Below, one piece after another: positions 7,178-20,751 of a stretch of DNA of 64,000 bases (position 1 is the stretch's first letter; the number at the start of each line of letters is the position of its first letter). The DNA is from Porticoccaceae bacterium (GTDB lineage Bacteria; Pseudomonadota; Gammaproteobacteria; Pseudomonadales; Porticoccaceae), in NCBI GenBank assembly GCA_018069525.1, contig JAGPUQ010000008.1:62001-126000 (forward strand), in the 5' to 3' direction. A program made the position numbers and the translations under genes. The notes under the pieces were generated by a model that was not told the DNA's origin, did not search any database, and was given only the letters and a program-made list of their open reading frames with translations.

Positions 7178-8119
7178 ATGCCAATTCCATGGGTTGCAAT
7201 AGGAGCTTTAAGTAGCTTTGGCTCATTTGCTTATACCGTATTAAAAAACGATGCGTCTAATGATGAAATAATTGAATATTTAAACAAACTAGAAATTAAG
7301 ATTGATGAAATCATTCATAATCAATCACAGTTAATCACATCAATTCATAAACTGCCTGACATGGTGGGAAGAGTCGTTGAAAGCGCACTCGTCGATCAAA
7401 ACTATAGCTACCTGAACTCTTATTTTTCAGCGTTTATGGAACTTAGCTCTGATAGAAAACGGCGTAGATACGTAAGAAAGAACTTCGAGCGTATTAGAGA
7501 GCTCTTTGAATATACTGTCGATTATGAAAAGAGGATAGATGGACAGTTAAATCTCATGAATGCTTCAGAGCAAATGTACGTAATGATGCTTCAAAGCGAG
7601 ACCGGGATTACCTTAATGAAAAGAAAATTTATTGAAAAAACAGATGAAATAGAGGGATTTGTAGATGATGTTGAAAGCAAACTAGTTGGTTACGATCAAG
7701 CTCTAGCTACTCGATATTTAAAACATAGATATATAGCATCACAAAACTACAACCCTCCGATGAAAATCAACGAGTTAAAAATCCAATGGAGGGATAATTG
7801 GGTGAGAGATTGTATTAAGCCCGGAGAATCGGATTTTAAGTATCAGTTGGATTTTGACGTAAAGTCCTCCTGGTCTTGCCCCTCACCCAATAGAACTATA
7901 GATGGAGCCGAGTTTAAACGGCGATTTAGAAGAATAAAGTCTAAAGTAAATCATGAGATCACCTCATCTGCCGAAACAACAAAAAACTTTGAGAGTCATA
8001 AAGCTTTATTGGAAAAAGTATATCAACCTTATATTGATAAATTGATAAAACATCAGGAAGAATATAGTAATAAAAATCTATTCCTTTCCGAATTAGATGG
8101 TGAGCATGAATCAGATTAA
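7178..8119 (+). CDS. Cassette 3: helical protein of unknown function
   Basis: A 313-residue product with its own ribosome site (GGGAG, 7 bases before ATG) and a 55-base leader inside the cassette. Residues 4-21 are mildly hydrophobic (PWVAIGALSSFGSFAYTV) and could dip into a membrane. Residues 25-65 form a probable coiled coil (EIIEYLNKLEIKIDEIIHNQ). Residues 90-185 are charged helix, and the last 70 residues are again helical. No enzyme motif was recognised. A short membrane-seeking N-terminus plus long helices would suit a pore-forming or sensing effector, but that is speculation. The stop sits at the left edge of its attC. Confidence 0.75.
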   Translation: MPIPWVAIGALSSFGSFAYTVLKNDASNDEIIEYLNKLEIKIDEIIHNQSQLITSIHKLPDMVGRVVESALVDQNYSYLNSYFSAFMELSSDRKRRRYVRKNFERIRELFEYTVDYEKRIDGQLNLMNASEQMYVMMLQSETGITLMKRKFIEKTDEIEGFVDDVESKLVGYDQALATRYLKHRYIASQNYNPPMKINELKIQWRDNWVRDCIKPGESDFKYQLDFDVKSSWSCPSPNRTIDGAEFKRRFRRIKSKVNHEITSSAETTKNFESHKALLEKVYQPYIDKLIKHQEEYSNKNLFLSELDGEHESD

Positions 8120-8192
8120 CCCTAACAAAACGCTACACACGGATAAATTACTCGCTTCACGCCTAATTCACCGGTGAGCGTGGCGTTAGGGG
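8116..8192 (+). other. attC site 3 (end of cassette 3)
   Basis: TTAACCCTAAC at the left complements the start of cassette 3 (GTTAGGGTTAA at 7122) over 11 of 11 bases. The right box is GTTAGGG with recombination after G8185. Between them is a hairpin made of CACGC/GCGTG with an inner TCACCGGTGA palindrome. Total length about 75 bases is normal for attC. Confidence 0.8.
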
Positions 8193-8256
8193 GAGAGCGC
8201 TTGAATTGAAACTCAAAGTGAAGGTATAGGGTAATTACAGTGGCGGAGAAAAATAT

Positions 8257-9147
8257 ATGGATGAAGTGATAGAAGAATTAGTCGAGCATGATGCCGATTT
8301 AGAGAAAATAGACTCGTCAACATACGCGCCCATGCCTTTAGGAGAAATCTCCGATGAGGAAGTGGCAGAAGTATTAGAACATCTTGATGAATTGGATGAT
8401 GGCCCGCCGGAAATAGAAGTGCTTGAGCACCCTTTACCAGGCAAAGGCCCTTTAGATCTTGAAGAGATGCTAAAAGGCGAGCCAAAGGGCTTATCTTCCA
8501 TTGCACAACCGGTCCCAAGAGAATTACGGTTCAAGTTCCCTTACGTTACCTGCGGGAAGTTATTTTCGCAGTCGCAGAATGGCCAAGGTTGGGTCAGTAG
8601 TGCGGTACTCGTTAGGCCAGATGTCATTCTGACATGCGCGCATTGTGTGCACGACGGGCCTGGCGGCGGGCTTCACAAAAACATCGTGTTTTCCATTTAC
8701 CATCCTTATCCTGATCCGTTTAAGAAGAAAGCGAAGTCGGTATACCTCCATGAGGGATGGGCTAGGACTGGAAAACTCGCTTGGTATGATTTCGCGTTTG
8801 TTAAGTTACACTCTCCGTTTTTGGACTCAGGCTTGGGTACGGCAGGCCTAGTGACGACTAATAAGCCTAAGTTTAATGCTCTTTCGGTTGGTTTCCCCGC
8901 TGAGCCTCCTTTTGATGGCAATACTAAGACACAAGCACGAGGAGGAACTAGCTATCGGATGCCATTGGTTTGGATGCCAAATAATGATATGACGGGAGGT
9001 TGTAGCGGTGGTCCATGGTTCGACGAGACTTATCAAGGATATTGTAAAGGGCTGAACTCATACAGCCGAACTAATTCACCTAACTTTATGTTCGCACCAT
9101 GGTGGTCTGGAAAAGTTAGGCCTGTTTACGATCGAGTACCTAAGTAA
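8257..9147 (+). CDS. Cassette 4: cytosolic trypsin-like serine protease
   Basis: A 296-residue product with a GGAGAA ribosome site. Residues 1-80 are strongly acidic and low in hydrophobics, with no signal peptide or anchor. Residues 90-296 form a trypsin-fold protease with a complete triad: H129 in TCAHCV, D178 in YDFAFVKL and S250 in GGCSGGPW. The absence of an export signal is unusual for this fold, which is normally periplasmic or secreted, and matches cytosolic trypsin-like proteases used as effectors in bacterial conflict systems. The acidic N-terminus could be an inhibitory or targeting segment. It is the last gene of the array; substrate and trigger are unknown. Confidence 0.85.
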   Translation: MDEVIEELVEHDADLEKIDSSTYAPMPLGEISDEEVAEVLEHLDELDDGPPEIEVLEHPLPGKGPLDLEEMLKGEPKGLSSIAQPVPRELRFKFPYVTCGKLFSQSQNGQGWVSSAVLVRPDVILTCAHCVHDGPGGGLHKNIVFSIYHPYPDPFKKKAKSVYLHEGWARTGKLAWYDFAFVKLHSPFLDSGLGTAGLVTTNKPKFNALSVGFPAEPPFDGNTKTQARGGTSYRMPLVWMPNNDMTGGCSGGPWFDETYQGYCKGLNSYSRTNSPNFMFAPWWSGKVRPVYDRVPK

Positions 9148-9241
9148 TGTCTTGTGCTAGTTATTACATAATGAGTATGTCCTTATGCTGTATTTCTCCT
9201 AAAGAAAAATATACTTGAAGCTTAATAATATGCGTGAACTA

Positions 9242-9325
9242 TCCCTAACAAGGCAAATTAACTCGGACGCCGAAAAGCGCCGCTTCGCTATGCTTTTTGG
9301 CTCCGGTTATTTGCGACGTTGATGC
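9242..9325 (+). other. attC site 4 (end of cassette 4)
   Basis: The left box TCCCTAAC matches the start of its own cassette (GTTAGGGG at 8185). It is followed by AAGGCAAATTAACTCGGACG, an inner hairpin (GCCGAAAAGC ... GCTTTTTGGC) and CTCCGGTTATTTGCGAC before the right box GTTGATG. The two inner arms pair with the usual unpaired bases. This is the most canonical attC in the array. Recombination point is after G9318. Confidence 0.85.
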
Positions 9326-9641
9326 GATCTAGATACCCTGGACTCGCCGTCCGCTATTAGACGAAGCGATTAAATTTGTATAATTTTTTTGTATTCGTTT
9401 GGGCGGATTTGTATATATAGGGCCGCTTGAACGCGGTTAGCATTAGGGGGGGAGGGTCTAGCTGTACTCGGCTATCGTTTTCATAAAAATCCCCTTCAAC
9501 TGCATTATGTCTGAGAACGACACACTCAGTAAAAGAACGGAATTCGGGTAACTACTAACCCATAGCTAACCCAAAACAGTAACCTGTCTATTCCAGCGGT
9601 CTTTTTTCCAGTTTAATCTATTGAAAATAATGATATTAGTA
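9326..9641. other. Non-coding tail of the integron element
   Basis: No gene is seen between the last attC and the tRNA. A small GGCCGC/GCGG(TT) palindrome near 9421-9440 and a run of G near 9445-9455 are visible. I found no box complementary to GTTGATGC that would close a fifth cassette. Confidence 0.5.
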
Positions 9642-9718
9642 TGGTGGCTACGGGTGGACTTGAACCACCGACCCCAGCATTATGAATGCTGTGCTCTAAC
9701 CAGCTGAGCTACGTAGCC
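9642..9718 (-). tRNA. tRNA-Met (anticodon CAT)
   Basis: A complete 77-base cloverleaf on the minus strand: acceptor GGCTACG paired with CGTAGCC, D-arm GCTCAGCTGGTTAGAGC, anticodon loop TTCATAA giving CAT, T-arm GGTGGTTCAAGTCCACC and encoded CCA. It reads as an elongator methionine tRNA. Its 3' 47 bases are duplicated at 4470-4516, so it is the target of the island to its left and has been restored by the insertion. Confidence 0.95.
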
Positions 9719-9793
9719 ATTGTAGGATTGCCATCGGAGTGATGGGCTTGAAAAGGTCGCGAATTCTGGCGATTTTGATGCTTTTTGTCAAGG

Positions 9794-11164
9794 TTACGGG
9801 GCTTCAATGGCGGTGTTTTTTGCTGATCCCTTGCTAAACCCGCCACCAACGCTGTTGTTAACATCACCACGATAAGCAACTCGATAGATGCGCCCTCGGT
9901 AGTCATCGGTAATGTATAAATCCCCATTCGGCGCTTGGGTCAGTTCAGCGGGGCGTCCGTAAACCCCACCTTTCGGGCTTGATGGGTCAGGGCTTAACTG
10001 GTCAGAACTCAGGAAGCCAGTCACGAAGTCTTCTTCAACGATGCCCTGCTCTGTCCAGATCAGAGCAACTACTTTATAGCCATCGGGCTCGCTGCGGTTC
10101 CAGGAACCGTGGAGGGCAACAAAAGCGCTGCGCTGGTATTTTGCTGGCAGCCTGTCGCTGCGATTAAAGCGGATGCCCAGGGGTGCGTTGTGGGCGCGAA
10201 AGTGGTGGACGGGCGGAATACTGGTTTGATGTTGCGCGTTAGGGTGGTTGCCGAAATCGGGGTCGCTTACCGGGGCTTGTTGGGCGCTACCGCCATTGAC
10301 ATAGGGCCAGCCGTAAAATCCACCGTGCTCGACGCGGTTGAGTTCGTCTGGCGGGAAGTCATCGCCGAGCCAGTCGCGGCCATTCTCGGTAGCGTAGAGC
10401 TGTTGGTCGTTGGGGTTCCAGTCGAACCCGGCGCTGTTACGGATACCGGTGGCGACGATTTCAGCTTCTGTTTCGGCAGCGCTGCCCTCGGGATTAAAAC
10501 GCAGGATTACGGCGCGGTGTGGATCGGTTTCGATGCACACGTTACAGGTCGAACCCACGGCGACATACAGTTGCTTATCGGGACCGATACCGATGGCCCG
10601 CCGCCAGTGGTTGCCGCCACCGGGAAAGTGGGCAATGCGTTCTGAGGCGGTGTCTCTGTCTTTTTCTTTGCTTCCGTCTGGGGTTTTGTCTTTTACCGTG
10701 GCGTTAGCGAGCTGTGCGAGTTCAAGCCGCACAATGGCATCGGTTTCTGCGATGTATAACCACTTATCGCTAGCGGTAATGCCCGAAGGGCGGTTTAAAC
10801 CGCTGAGTAGCGTCATCGTCTGATCGGCGCGGCCATCATTATTACTATCTTGTAACAAATACACTTCCCCGCGCTTGGGGCTGGAGATTACCAGGCCAAA
10901 GGGGCTGTGATGGATACCGCGGGCGCCGTCGATACCTTCGGCAAACAGGGTGATGTCAAAGCCGGGTGCGGTGGTTAGCGGCAGGTTTGATGGGGCGATG
11001 GTTTGTCTGGGGGCAGAGTCAATATCGCTTGCGGCGAAGACCAGATGTTTATTGCGTATGAATGCGCTGGCATAGGGTTGAACCCAAATGCAGGTCCATA
11101 CTAATGCCGAGGTCAGCAGGATGCCGAGAGTTGCGAACAGGGTGGTGCGGCGGTCGTGGGGCAT
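9794..11164 (-). CDS. PQQ-type sugar (sorbosone/glucose) dehydrogenase, membrane anchored
   Basis: A 456-residue product. Residues 9-30 form one hydrophobic helix, an uncleaved anchor or signal, placing the rest in the periplasm. From about residue 65 it is a beta-propeller of the soluble glucose/L-sorbosone dehydrogenase family: GIHHSPFGLVISSP, LSGLNRPSGI, HFPGGGNHWRRAIGIG (179-194), VAVGSTCNVC, and the hallmark ENGRDWLGDDFPPDELN (260-276). Relatives oxidise aldose sugars using pyrroloquinoline quinone and pass electrons to the respiratory chain. The substrate cannot be told. It stands alone next to the tRNA-Met island. Confidence 0.85.
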   Translation of the reverse strand: MPHDRRTTLFATLGILLTSALVWTCIWVQPYASAFIRNKHLVFAASDIDSAPRQTIAPSNLPLTTAPGFDITLFAEGIDGARGIHHSPFGLVISSPKRGEVYLLQDSNNDGRADQTMTLLSGLNRPSGITASDKWLYIAETDAIVRLELAQLANATVKDKTPDGSKEKDRDTASERIAHFPGGGNHWRRAIGIGPDKQLYVAVGSTCNVCIETDPHRAVILRFNPEGSAAETEAEIVATGIRNSAGFDWNPNDQQLYATENGRDWLGDDFPPDELNRVEHGGFYGWPYVNGGSAQQAPVSDPDFGNHPNAQHQTSIPPVHHFRAHNAPLGIRFNRSDRLPAKYQRSAFVALHGSWNRSEPDGYKVVALIWTEQGIVEEDFVTGFLSSDQLSPDPSSPKGGVYGRPAELTQAPNGDLYITDDYRGRIYRVAYRGDVNNSVGGGFSKGSAKNTAIEAP

Positions 11165-11230
11165 GGTGCTTATCCCTCCCTAAACAGCGCGGTTGTTGAT
11201 CTCTCAGGACACTTGCCTTTAAGTGTCCGT

Positions 11231-11345
11231 TTAACGCTTGCCGATCGTTTGCCTATGGCAACTACCGTAGCACCGCAAACCACCAGCAGCGCACCGGTGA
11301 TGGTGAGCATGGTAATGGGTTCGGCGGTGATGGTGAAGCCAGGGC
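11231..11345 (-). pseudogene. Duplicated 3' stump of the DMT transporter gene
   Basis: On the minus strand this encodes [20 protein letters not shown], the last membrane helix of the EamA transporter whose intact gene ends at 18046. The nucleotide match extends for about 110 bases and includes the end of the gene. No other part of the transporter is present. An 8-base perfect stem (GGACACTT/AAGTGTCC, 11207-11228) follows. The copies bracket the czc operon. Confidence 0.75.
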
Positions 11346-11475
11346 CTCGCCCGGGCAACCTGGGTTTATAACTTAGGCGCTCAGGGTTGTGGTTGCCTGC
11401 TAGCGAAGGGCTTACCGAATCTGCTGCTCCCATTATTATCAGCGGCAACCCTTCAGTGCAATTACAGTTTATCCA

Positions 11476-15938
<4,463 letters not shown>

Positions 15939-15940
15939 CC

Positions 15941-17236
15941 TTAATTCGCTGTTGTTTTAGACGGGGTCTGAGTTTGGGGTTCAACCTGAACCTGAACTAA
16001 AGACTCGCCGCTCAATTGTTCAATTTTTGCCTGACTTAAATGGGCGCTCAGGGCCGCGTCAATCAGCAAGTGTTTGCCCGCCTGCAGCTCGCGCTGGGCG
16101 GCCGACCAGTCGACGTAGGTATAGAGGCCATGCTCATAGGCTTTTCGGGTTTCGGTGCGCGCCTTTTCAAGGGCGGGTAGTAAATCCGAACGAATTTTAT
16201 GTACCGCCCGAATGCTTATTTCCCGCTGTCGGTAGGCATTACGCAGTCGCGTATGTAGAGAAAGCAGGGCGCTTTGCTTTTGGTATTGCACTTCGTCGAG
16301 GGCCGCAAGGGATAAACCGATAGCTCCCCGGTTACGTGAACCCGCAAAAAGCGGCAACGAAAAACTAGCAACCAACGCGTTATCATCGACCTCCTGTAAA
16401 TGGCGCAAGCCCAACTGCCACTGAATATCATTTTTCCCCGCTGCTTCCGCGGCTTTGAGGTCAAGCTCGCGAATTCGCCGCTCACTGGCATAAGCCTGAA
16501 TGAGAGGTTTCGTTCTCGCTCGCTGATAGAGGGACTCGAAACTATCGGCCTCGGCGAATTCATATAATGCGCCCGAGATACTCTCGAAATCGAAAGACCT
16601 GGCACCCCAAAATGCTGCCAGCGAGAGTTTTTGGTTTTCCAGCTGCCCAGCCAGGTCGACGTACGCCAGCGTGGCCTGATGCAGCCCGGCTTTAGCACGC
16701 CAAACTTCTGCTTCTGGCGAGGCGCCGGCATCTGCCCGGCGTTTAACAATTTTAAGAGTACTTTTCGCCAGGACGATGGCGTCGTTCGCGAGCAGTAATC
16801 GTTCTTCCAGGCCTCTGGTATTAATAAAAGTCTGAGTCAGATCTCCAAGGAGATTCAGTGCTTCCAGCTCTTGTAGGACAGAGGCTTTTTCCGCTTCAGC
16901 GCTAATTGAGGCGCTGCGCAAGTGTCGTTTGTCTCCCAGTTCGATCACCGACGAAAGCGACAGAGTCATCTCAGCAGCATCGAATTTTTTCAACTCCCCT
17001 GAGCCAGCGAAGTTCTCTACACTCAAACCGAGCGACAGCGGTGGTGCTTGCCTGGCGGTTATGGCGCGAGCTTCAAGACCTTTAAGGCGAGGCCCATAAC
17101 TAAGAAGCTGGGGGTTGTGTGTCAGGGTGTACTGAATGGCGAGCGGTAGCTCAAGGTTTTGCGGCGCGTTTTCAGCGATAAGTTGAGCGGGTATAACGCT
17201 GGCGCAGGTCAGCGCTACACAAGCAGCGCGAATCAT
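15941..17236 (-). CDS. czcC: CzcC-type outer-membrane efflux protein
   Basis: TolC-family protein of about 431 residues when started at the ATG whose product begins MIRAACVALTCASVIPAQLIA, a standard signal peptide. An ATG at 17329 would add 31 residues ahead of it, which is less likely. The rest is the typical long-helix repeat: LPLAIQYTLTHNPQLLSYG, RADAGASPEAEVWRAKA (first repeat) and YEHGLYTYVDWSAAQREL (second repeat). It forms the outer-membrane channel for the pump. It is the first of the three structural genes. Confidence 0.88.
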   Translation of the reverse strand: MIRAACVALTCASVIPAQLIAENAPQNLELPLAIQYTLTHNPQLLSYGPRLKGLEARAITARQAPPLSLGLSVENFAGSGELKKFDAAEMTLSLSSVIELGDKRHLRSASISAEAEKASVLQELEALNLLGDLTQTFINTRGLEERLLLANDAIVLAKSTLKIVKRRADAGASPEAEVWRAKAGLHQATLAYVDLAGQLENQKLSLAAFWGARSFDFESISGALYEFAEADSFESLYQRARTKPLIQAYASERRIRELDLKAAEAAGKNDIQWQLGLRHLQEVDDNALVASFSLPLFAGSRNRGAIGLSLAALDEVQYQKQSALLSLHTRLRNAYRQREISIRAVHKIRSDLLPALEKARTETRKAYEHGLYTYVDWSAAQRELQAGKHLLIDAALSAHLSQAKIEQLSGESLVQVQVEPQTQTPSKTTAN

Positions 17237-17447
17237 TGATTTTAATCTGGGGTGGTATAGAGCACGGAGGCGATCGTCTGGGGACTGACTTAAACTGCTC
17301 CCGCCTAAAATATGAGCGATGGAAAACATATCCTGATCCTGATTTATAACAACAGCAAGGCGGCTCCTCTGAAATATAGCTGGGCTAGAAAGAGGAGCCA
17401 GGGAATTGTGAGGGAATCAGGGTCTGGGAGGGCGGTAGAGAGAAGCG

Positions 17448-17912
17448 CTATGCTCGAAGGACTGGGGAGAAAGATAGAAATGCAGGTTCTGTTGCTTTGA
17501 GGCCAGCGAAGTAACGGGTGCAGCAGATGCCAGGAGTGCGCTGCAAGTTGTGTGTATGACCGCAGGACTCACCCTCAGGTGTTGCGGATGTATCTACGGT
17601 TTCTACTGTATCTACAGTATTTACAGCAAGGGCAACGGCAGCTTCATCCAAAACCACTTCGCTCTTAATGGTAATAAGCTCAACAGCAATTTTGACGCCA
17701 GCGAGTTGGTGCCTTGTATGTGGATGCTTAGATGGGCTTGAATTGTTGGGCAGGAAATCGAATGACGAATGCTCCGAACCCGACTGATAAAACAAATGAA
17801 GCTCAGCTATAGCCGCTAGCGGCTGAGAAGCGAGCACCACCACCACCAACATGGCAATCACCTGCTTAAACGTTTGTTTCCCGATAATTTTCAAGGCTAG
17901 GATCGTTCGCAT
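17448..17912 (-). CDS. CzcI-like small exported protein
   Basis: A 154-residue product with a signal peptide (IAMLVVVVLASQPLAAIA), a His/Ser-rich segment, a VNTVDTVETVDT low-complexity stretch and a Cys/His cluster (CGHTHN, GICCTRYF) near the C-terminus. It lies just upstream of czcC in the same direction. Small His-containing periplasmic proteins (CzcI) sit in this place in other czc operons and are thought to modulate expression. Assignment rests on position and composition more than on sequence. Confidence 0.6.
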   Translation of the reverse strand: MRTILALKIIGKQTFKQVIAMLVVVVLASQPLAAIAELHLFYQSGSEHSSFDFLPNNSSPSKHPHTRHQLAGVKIAVELITIKSEVVLDEAAVALAVNTVDTVETVDTSATPEGESCGHTHNLQRTPGICCTRYFAGLKATEPAFLSFSPVLRA

Positions 17913-18045
17913 TCTGCGGCTATGTGCAGCTCAAGGGTATTCGCCTGCGATGGTAACCTATTATGGCCTGTTACTGCCAGTTACAGGCTATTTCGGGATA
18001 GTCGGTGTGGATTGGACCGATTTAATTTTAGTATTGGGCACTTCC

Positions 18046-18972
18046 TTAACGCTTGCCCATGGCAACTACCGTAGCGCCACAAACCACCAGCAGCGTACCG
18101 GTGATAGTGAGCATGGTAATGGGTTCGGCAACGATGTTGAAGCCGGGGTAATGTTTGAGTAGCTGCATAAATAGCATGGTGAACAGCGGGATGGTGGTGA
18201 GGGTGGCGGATATTTTGGAGGCTTCCCAGTGCGCGAGGGCTTCGGCAAAACAGCCGGTGCCGAGTAGGGTACTGATTGTGCAAAAGCCCAAACCCAGTAG
18301 GGCAGGCGTCGATAAAGACAGGATCGCAAGGGGGTCGGACAGGGGAAAAAAGACCAGGACGCCTAAAATAAAAATCACCAGCAGGATTTGCGCTGAGCTG
18401 ATGCGGTTGAGTAAGGGTTTTTGTAAAATCGCGTGCGTTGCCCAGGTGAGGGCGGCTAATACCATCAGGCCCATGCCGATGGCATAGCTACCAAAGCCGT
18501 CGAACATGGCCAGTATTCGGTAAAAAAAGAAAGTAATCAGCCCGACCAAAAACGTCAGGCAACCCAGCCATTGCCATTTTGAGAAGCGCTCGCCGAATAA
18601 AAATACGCCGGACAGCAGCAAGGTCATGGTGCCAACCTGAATTAATATTTGCGCGCTGCTGGGGGTGATGCGACCCAGGGCAAAGGCGAAAAATAAATAG
18701 TTGGCGATTAACAGGGCGGCGATGATGAGCACGCGCTTAAGCAGCGGGCGTTGTGCGCCGCGCCACAGGGTGGGCAATTGTCGGCGGCGGGCGAGAAATA
18801 TCCAAAGGATGATGGCGGGTAGTAAAAAGCGGCAAAAATTAAAGGTGTAGGGATCTGTTTCGAGTAACACAGCTTTGGCGGCGATGGGAAAGATACCCCA
18901 TAGCACGCAGACAATCATGGTGAGTACAAAACCGTAGGTAGTGCGTCCGCTAAGTGTATTGGCGTTACTCAC
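18046..18972 (-). CDS. EamA/DMT-family membrane transporter
   Basis: A 308-residue protein with ten predicted membrane helices in two EamA halves ([20 protein letters not shown] at the start, [19 protein letters not shown] opening the second half). The start GTG overlaps the ychF stop by four bases (GTGA), so the two are probably co-transcribed. Substrate unknown; family members export metabolites or amino acids. Its 3' end is duplicated at 11231-11345. Confidence 0.88.
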   Translation of the reverse strand: MSNANTLSGRTTYGFVLTMIVCVLWGIFPIAAKAVLLETDPYTFNFCRFLLPAIILWIFLARRRQLPTLWRGAQRPLLKRVLIIAALLIANYLFFAFALGRITPSSAQILIQVGTMTLLLSGVFLFGERFSKWQWLGCLTFLVGLITFFFYRILAMFDGFGSYAIGMGLMVLAALTWATHAILQKPLLNRISSAQILLVIFILGVLVFFPLSDPLAILSLSTPALLGLGFCTISTLLGTGCFAEALAHWEASKISATLTTIPLFTMLFMQLLKHYPGFNIVAEPITMLTITGTLLVVCGATVVAMGKR

Positions 18973-20060
18973 ACATTGAACCGAAAATGAACCACGTCGC
19001 CATCTTTAACGATGTAGTCCTTGCCTTCAAGTCGCCATTTACCCGCTTCTTTGGCACCGGCTTCGCCTTTGCCGGCAATAAAGTCGTCGTAGGCGGTGAC
19101 TTCGGCGCGAATAAAACCTTTTTCGAAATCGGTGTGAATTTTACCGGCGGCCTGGGGTGCCGTGGAGTTGAGCGGAATCGTCCAGGCGCGCACTTCTTTA
19201 ACGCCAGCGGTGAAATAGGTGTGCAGGTTAAGCAGCTCGTAGCCGGCGCGAATCACGCGGTTAAGGCCGGGTTCGTCGAGGCCGAGGTCAGCGAGAAATT
19301 CGTTTTTATCTTCATCGTCTAATTCTGCAATTTCGGATTCGAGTTTGTTGCAGATGGCAACCACTTGCGCGCCTTCCTGTTTGGCGAGCTCTTCTACTTG
19401 CGCCAGTAAGGGGTTGTCGGTGAAGCCCTCTTCGCTGACGTTGGCGATATACAGTGTCGGTTTTAAAGTGAGCAGGGCGAGTTCGCTCAACAGTTTTTGC
19501 TCGTCGTCGCTGAGACCTAAACTTCTGGCGGGTTTGGCTTCGTTGAGGTGGGGCTGTAATTTTTCCAAAATAGTTTTGCGGGCCAGCGCATCTTTATCGC
19601 CGCCTTTGGCGCTTTTTGCCGAGCGCAGTAAGGCCTTCTCGACGCTGTCGAGATCGGCGAGAGCGAGTTCGGTGTTGATGATTTCGATATCAGAAAGCGG
19701 TTCTATTTTGTTGGCGACGTGAATGACGTTGTCGTCTTCAAAGCAGCGCACTACGTGGGCGATGGCATCGGTCTCGCGAATGTTGGCGAGAAATTTGTTA
19801 CCCAGGCCTTCACCTTTTGACGCTCCGGCGACCAGCCCGGCAATGTCGACAAACTCCATAGTGGTAGGAAGTATGCGCTCGGGATTCACAATGGCGGCGA
19901 GGGCGTCGAGGCGCGCATCGGGCACGGGAACGATGCCGGTATTGGGTTCGATGGTGCAAAACGGAAAATTTTCCGCATCGATACCGGCTTTGGTCAACGC
20001 ATTAAAGAGTGTTGATTTGCCGACGTTGGGTAAACCAACAATGCCGCATTTAAATCCCAT
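18969..20060 (-). CDS. ychF: Redox-regulated ATPase YchF
   Basis: A 363-residue Obg-family P-loop protein: [14 protein letters not shown] (G1), [35 protein letters not shown] (G3), and a C-terminal TGS domain ending [16 protein letters not shown]. YchF proteins prefer ATP to GTP and bind ribosomes, acting in oxidative-stress and translation control. It follows pth, its conserved neighbour in gammaproteobacteria. Confidence 0.97.
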   Translation of the reverse strand: MGFKCGIVGLPNVGKSTLFNALTKAGIDAENFPFCTIEPNTGIVPVPDARLDALAAIVNPERILPTTMEFVDIAGLVAGASKGEGLGNKFLANIRETDAIAHVVRCFEDDNVIHVANKIEPLSDIEIINTELALADLDSVEKALLRSAKSAKGGDKDALARKTILEKLQPHLNEAKPARSLGLSDDEQKLLSELALLTLKPTLYIANVSEEGFTDNPLLAQVEELAKQEGAQVVAICNKLESEIAELDDEDKNEFLADLGLDEPGLNRVIRAGYELLNLHTYFTAGVKEVRAWTIPLNSTAPQAAGKIHTDFEKGFIRAEVTAYDDFIAGKGEAGAKEAGKWRLEGKDYIVKDGDVVHFRFNV

Positions 20061-20102
20061 GGTGTTAAGTTTTCCAGTTGTAGAGCCGTGTGGTGAGTCG
20101 GT

Positions 20103-20687
20103 TCAGGTTTGGGTGTGCAGGGTTTTCATCGCCCGGTTCCACTCGCCAATGAGTACATCCGGGATGATCTTAATGGCTGCATCAATAGTGTCTTCGATGT
20201 GTTCGCGCTCGTCTGGCGGCCCTTTGCGCAGTACGTAGTCGACCACGTCGTCGGCGTTGCCGGGATGGCCAATGCCTATACGTAGACGGGCGAAATCGCG
20301 TTGGTTACCGAGGTGTTGAATGGTGTCGCGCAAACCGTTGTGGCCACCGTGGCCACCGCCCAGTTTGAGGCGAATGTCGCCGGGTGCGAGATCGAGTTCG
20401 TCGTGGGCCACGAGAATTTCCGGCGCGGCAATATTGTAGAACTTGGCCAACGGCGCGATGGCGCGACCGCTGTGGTTCATAAATGTGGTGGGGATCAGCA
20501 GGTAGACCTTGTGGCCGTCAATAACGGCCGTGGCGACTTCAGCGTTGAATTTTTTTTCAAGCTTAAAGGTGGCGCCGTGGCGTTCGGCCAGAGCGTGCAC
20601 AAAATCGGTGCCCGCATTGTGACGGGTGTGCGCGTAGCCGGGCCCCGGATTACCGAGGCCGACAATAAGGCGTACTCGGCTATCCAT
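20103..20687 (-). CDS. pth: Peptidyl-tRNA hydrolase
   Basis: A 194-residue protein with the Pth signature [17 protein letters not shown], including catalytic H23, plus FMNHSGRAI and [13 protein letters not shown]. It releases tRNA from prematurely dropped peptidyl-tRNA and is essential. It lies between rplY and ychF, as in most relatives. Confidence 0.97.
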   Translation of the reverse strand: MDSRVRLIVGLGNPGPGYAHTRHNAGTDFVHALAERHGATFKLEKKFNAEVATAVIDGHKVYLLIPTTFMNHSGRAIAPLAKFYNIAAPEILVAHDELDLAPGDIRLKLGGGHGGHNGLRDTIQHLGNQRDFARLRIGIGHPGNADDVVDYVLRKGPPDEREHIEDTIDAAIKIIPDVLIGEWNRAMKTLHTQT

Positions 20688-20751
20688 ATTAAGGTATCCC
20701 TGAGTAGAGAGTCTGCAGCAAAGGACTAACGCTTAAAGAGCTAATGTTAAA

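Noticed and set aside
8213-8534. Two minus-strand ORFs of about 100 codons in cassette 4
   Set aside because: Antisense to the protease N-terminus, no ribosome site; cassette genes run on the plus strand.
9319-9641. Fifth, gene-less integron cassette
   Set aside because: No left box complementary to GTTGATGC and no second right box before the tRNA.
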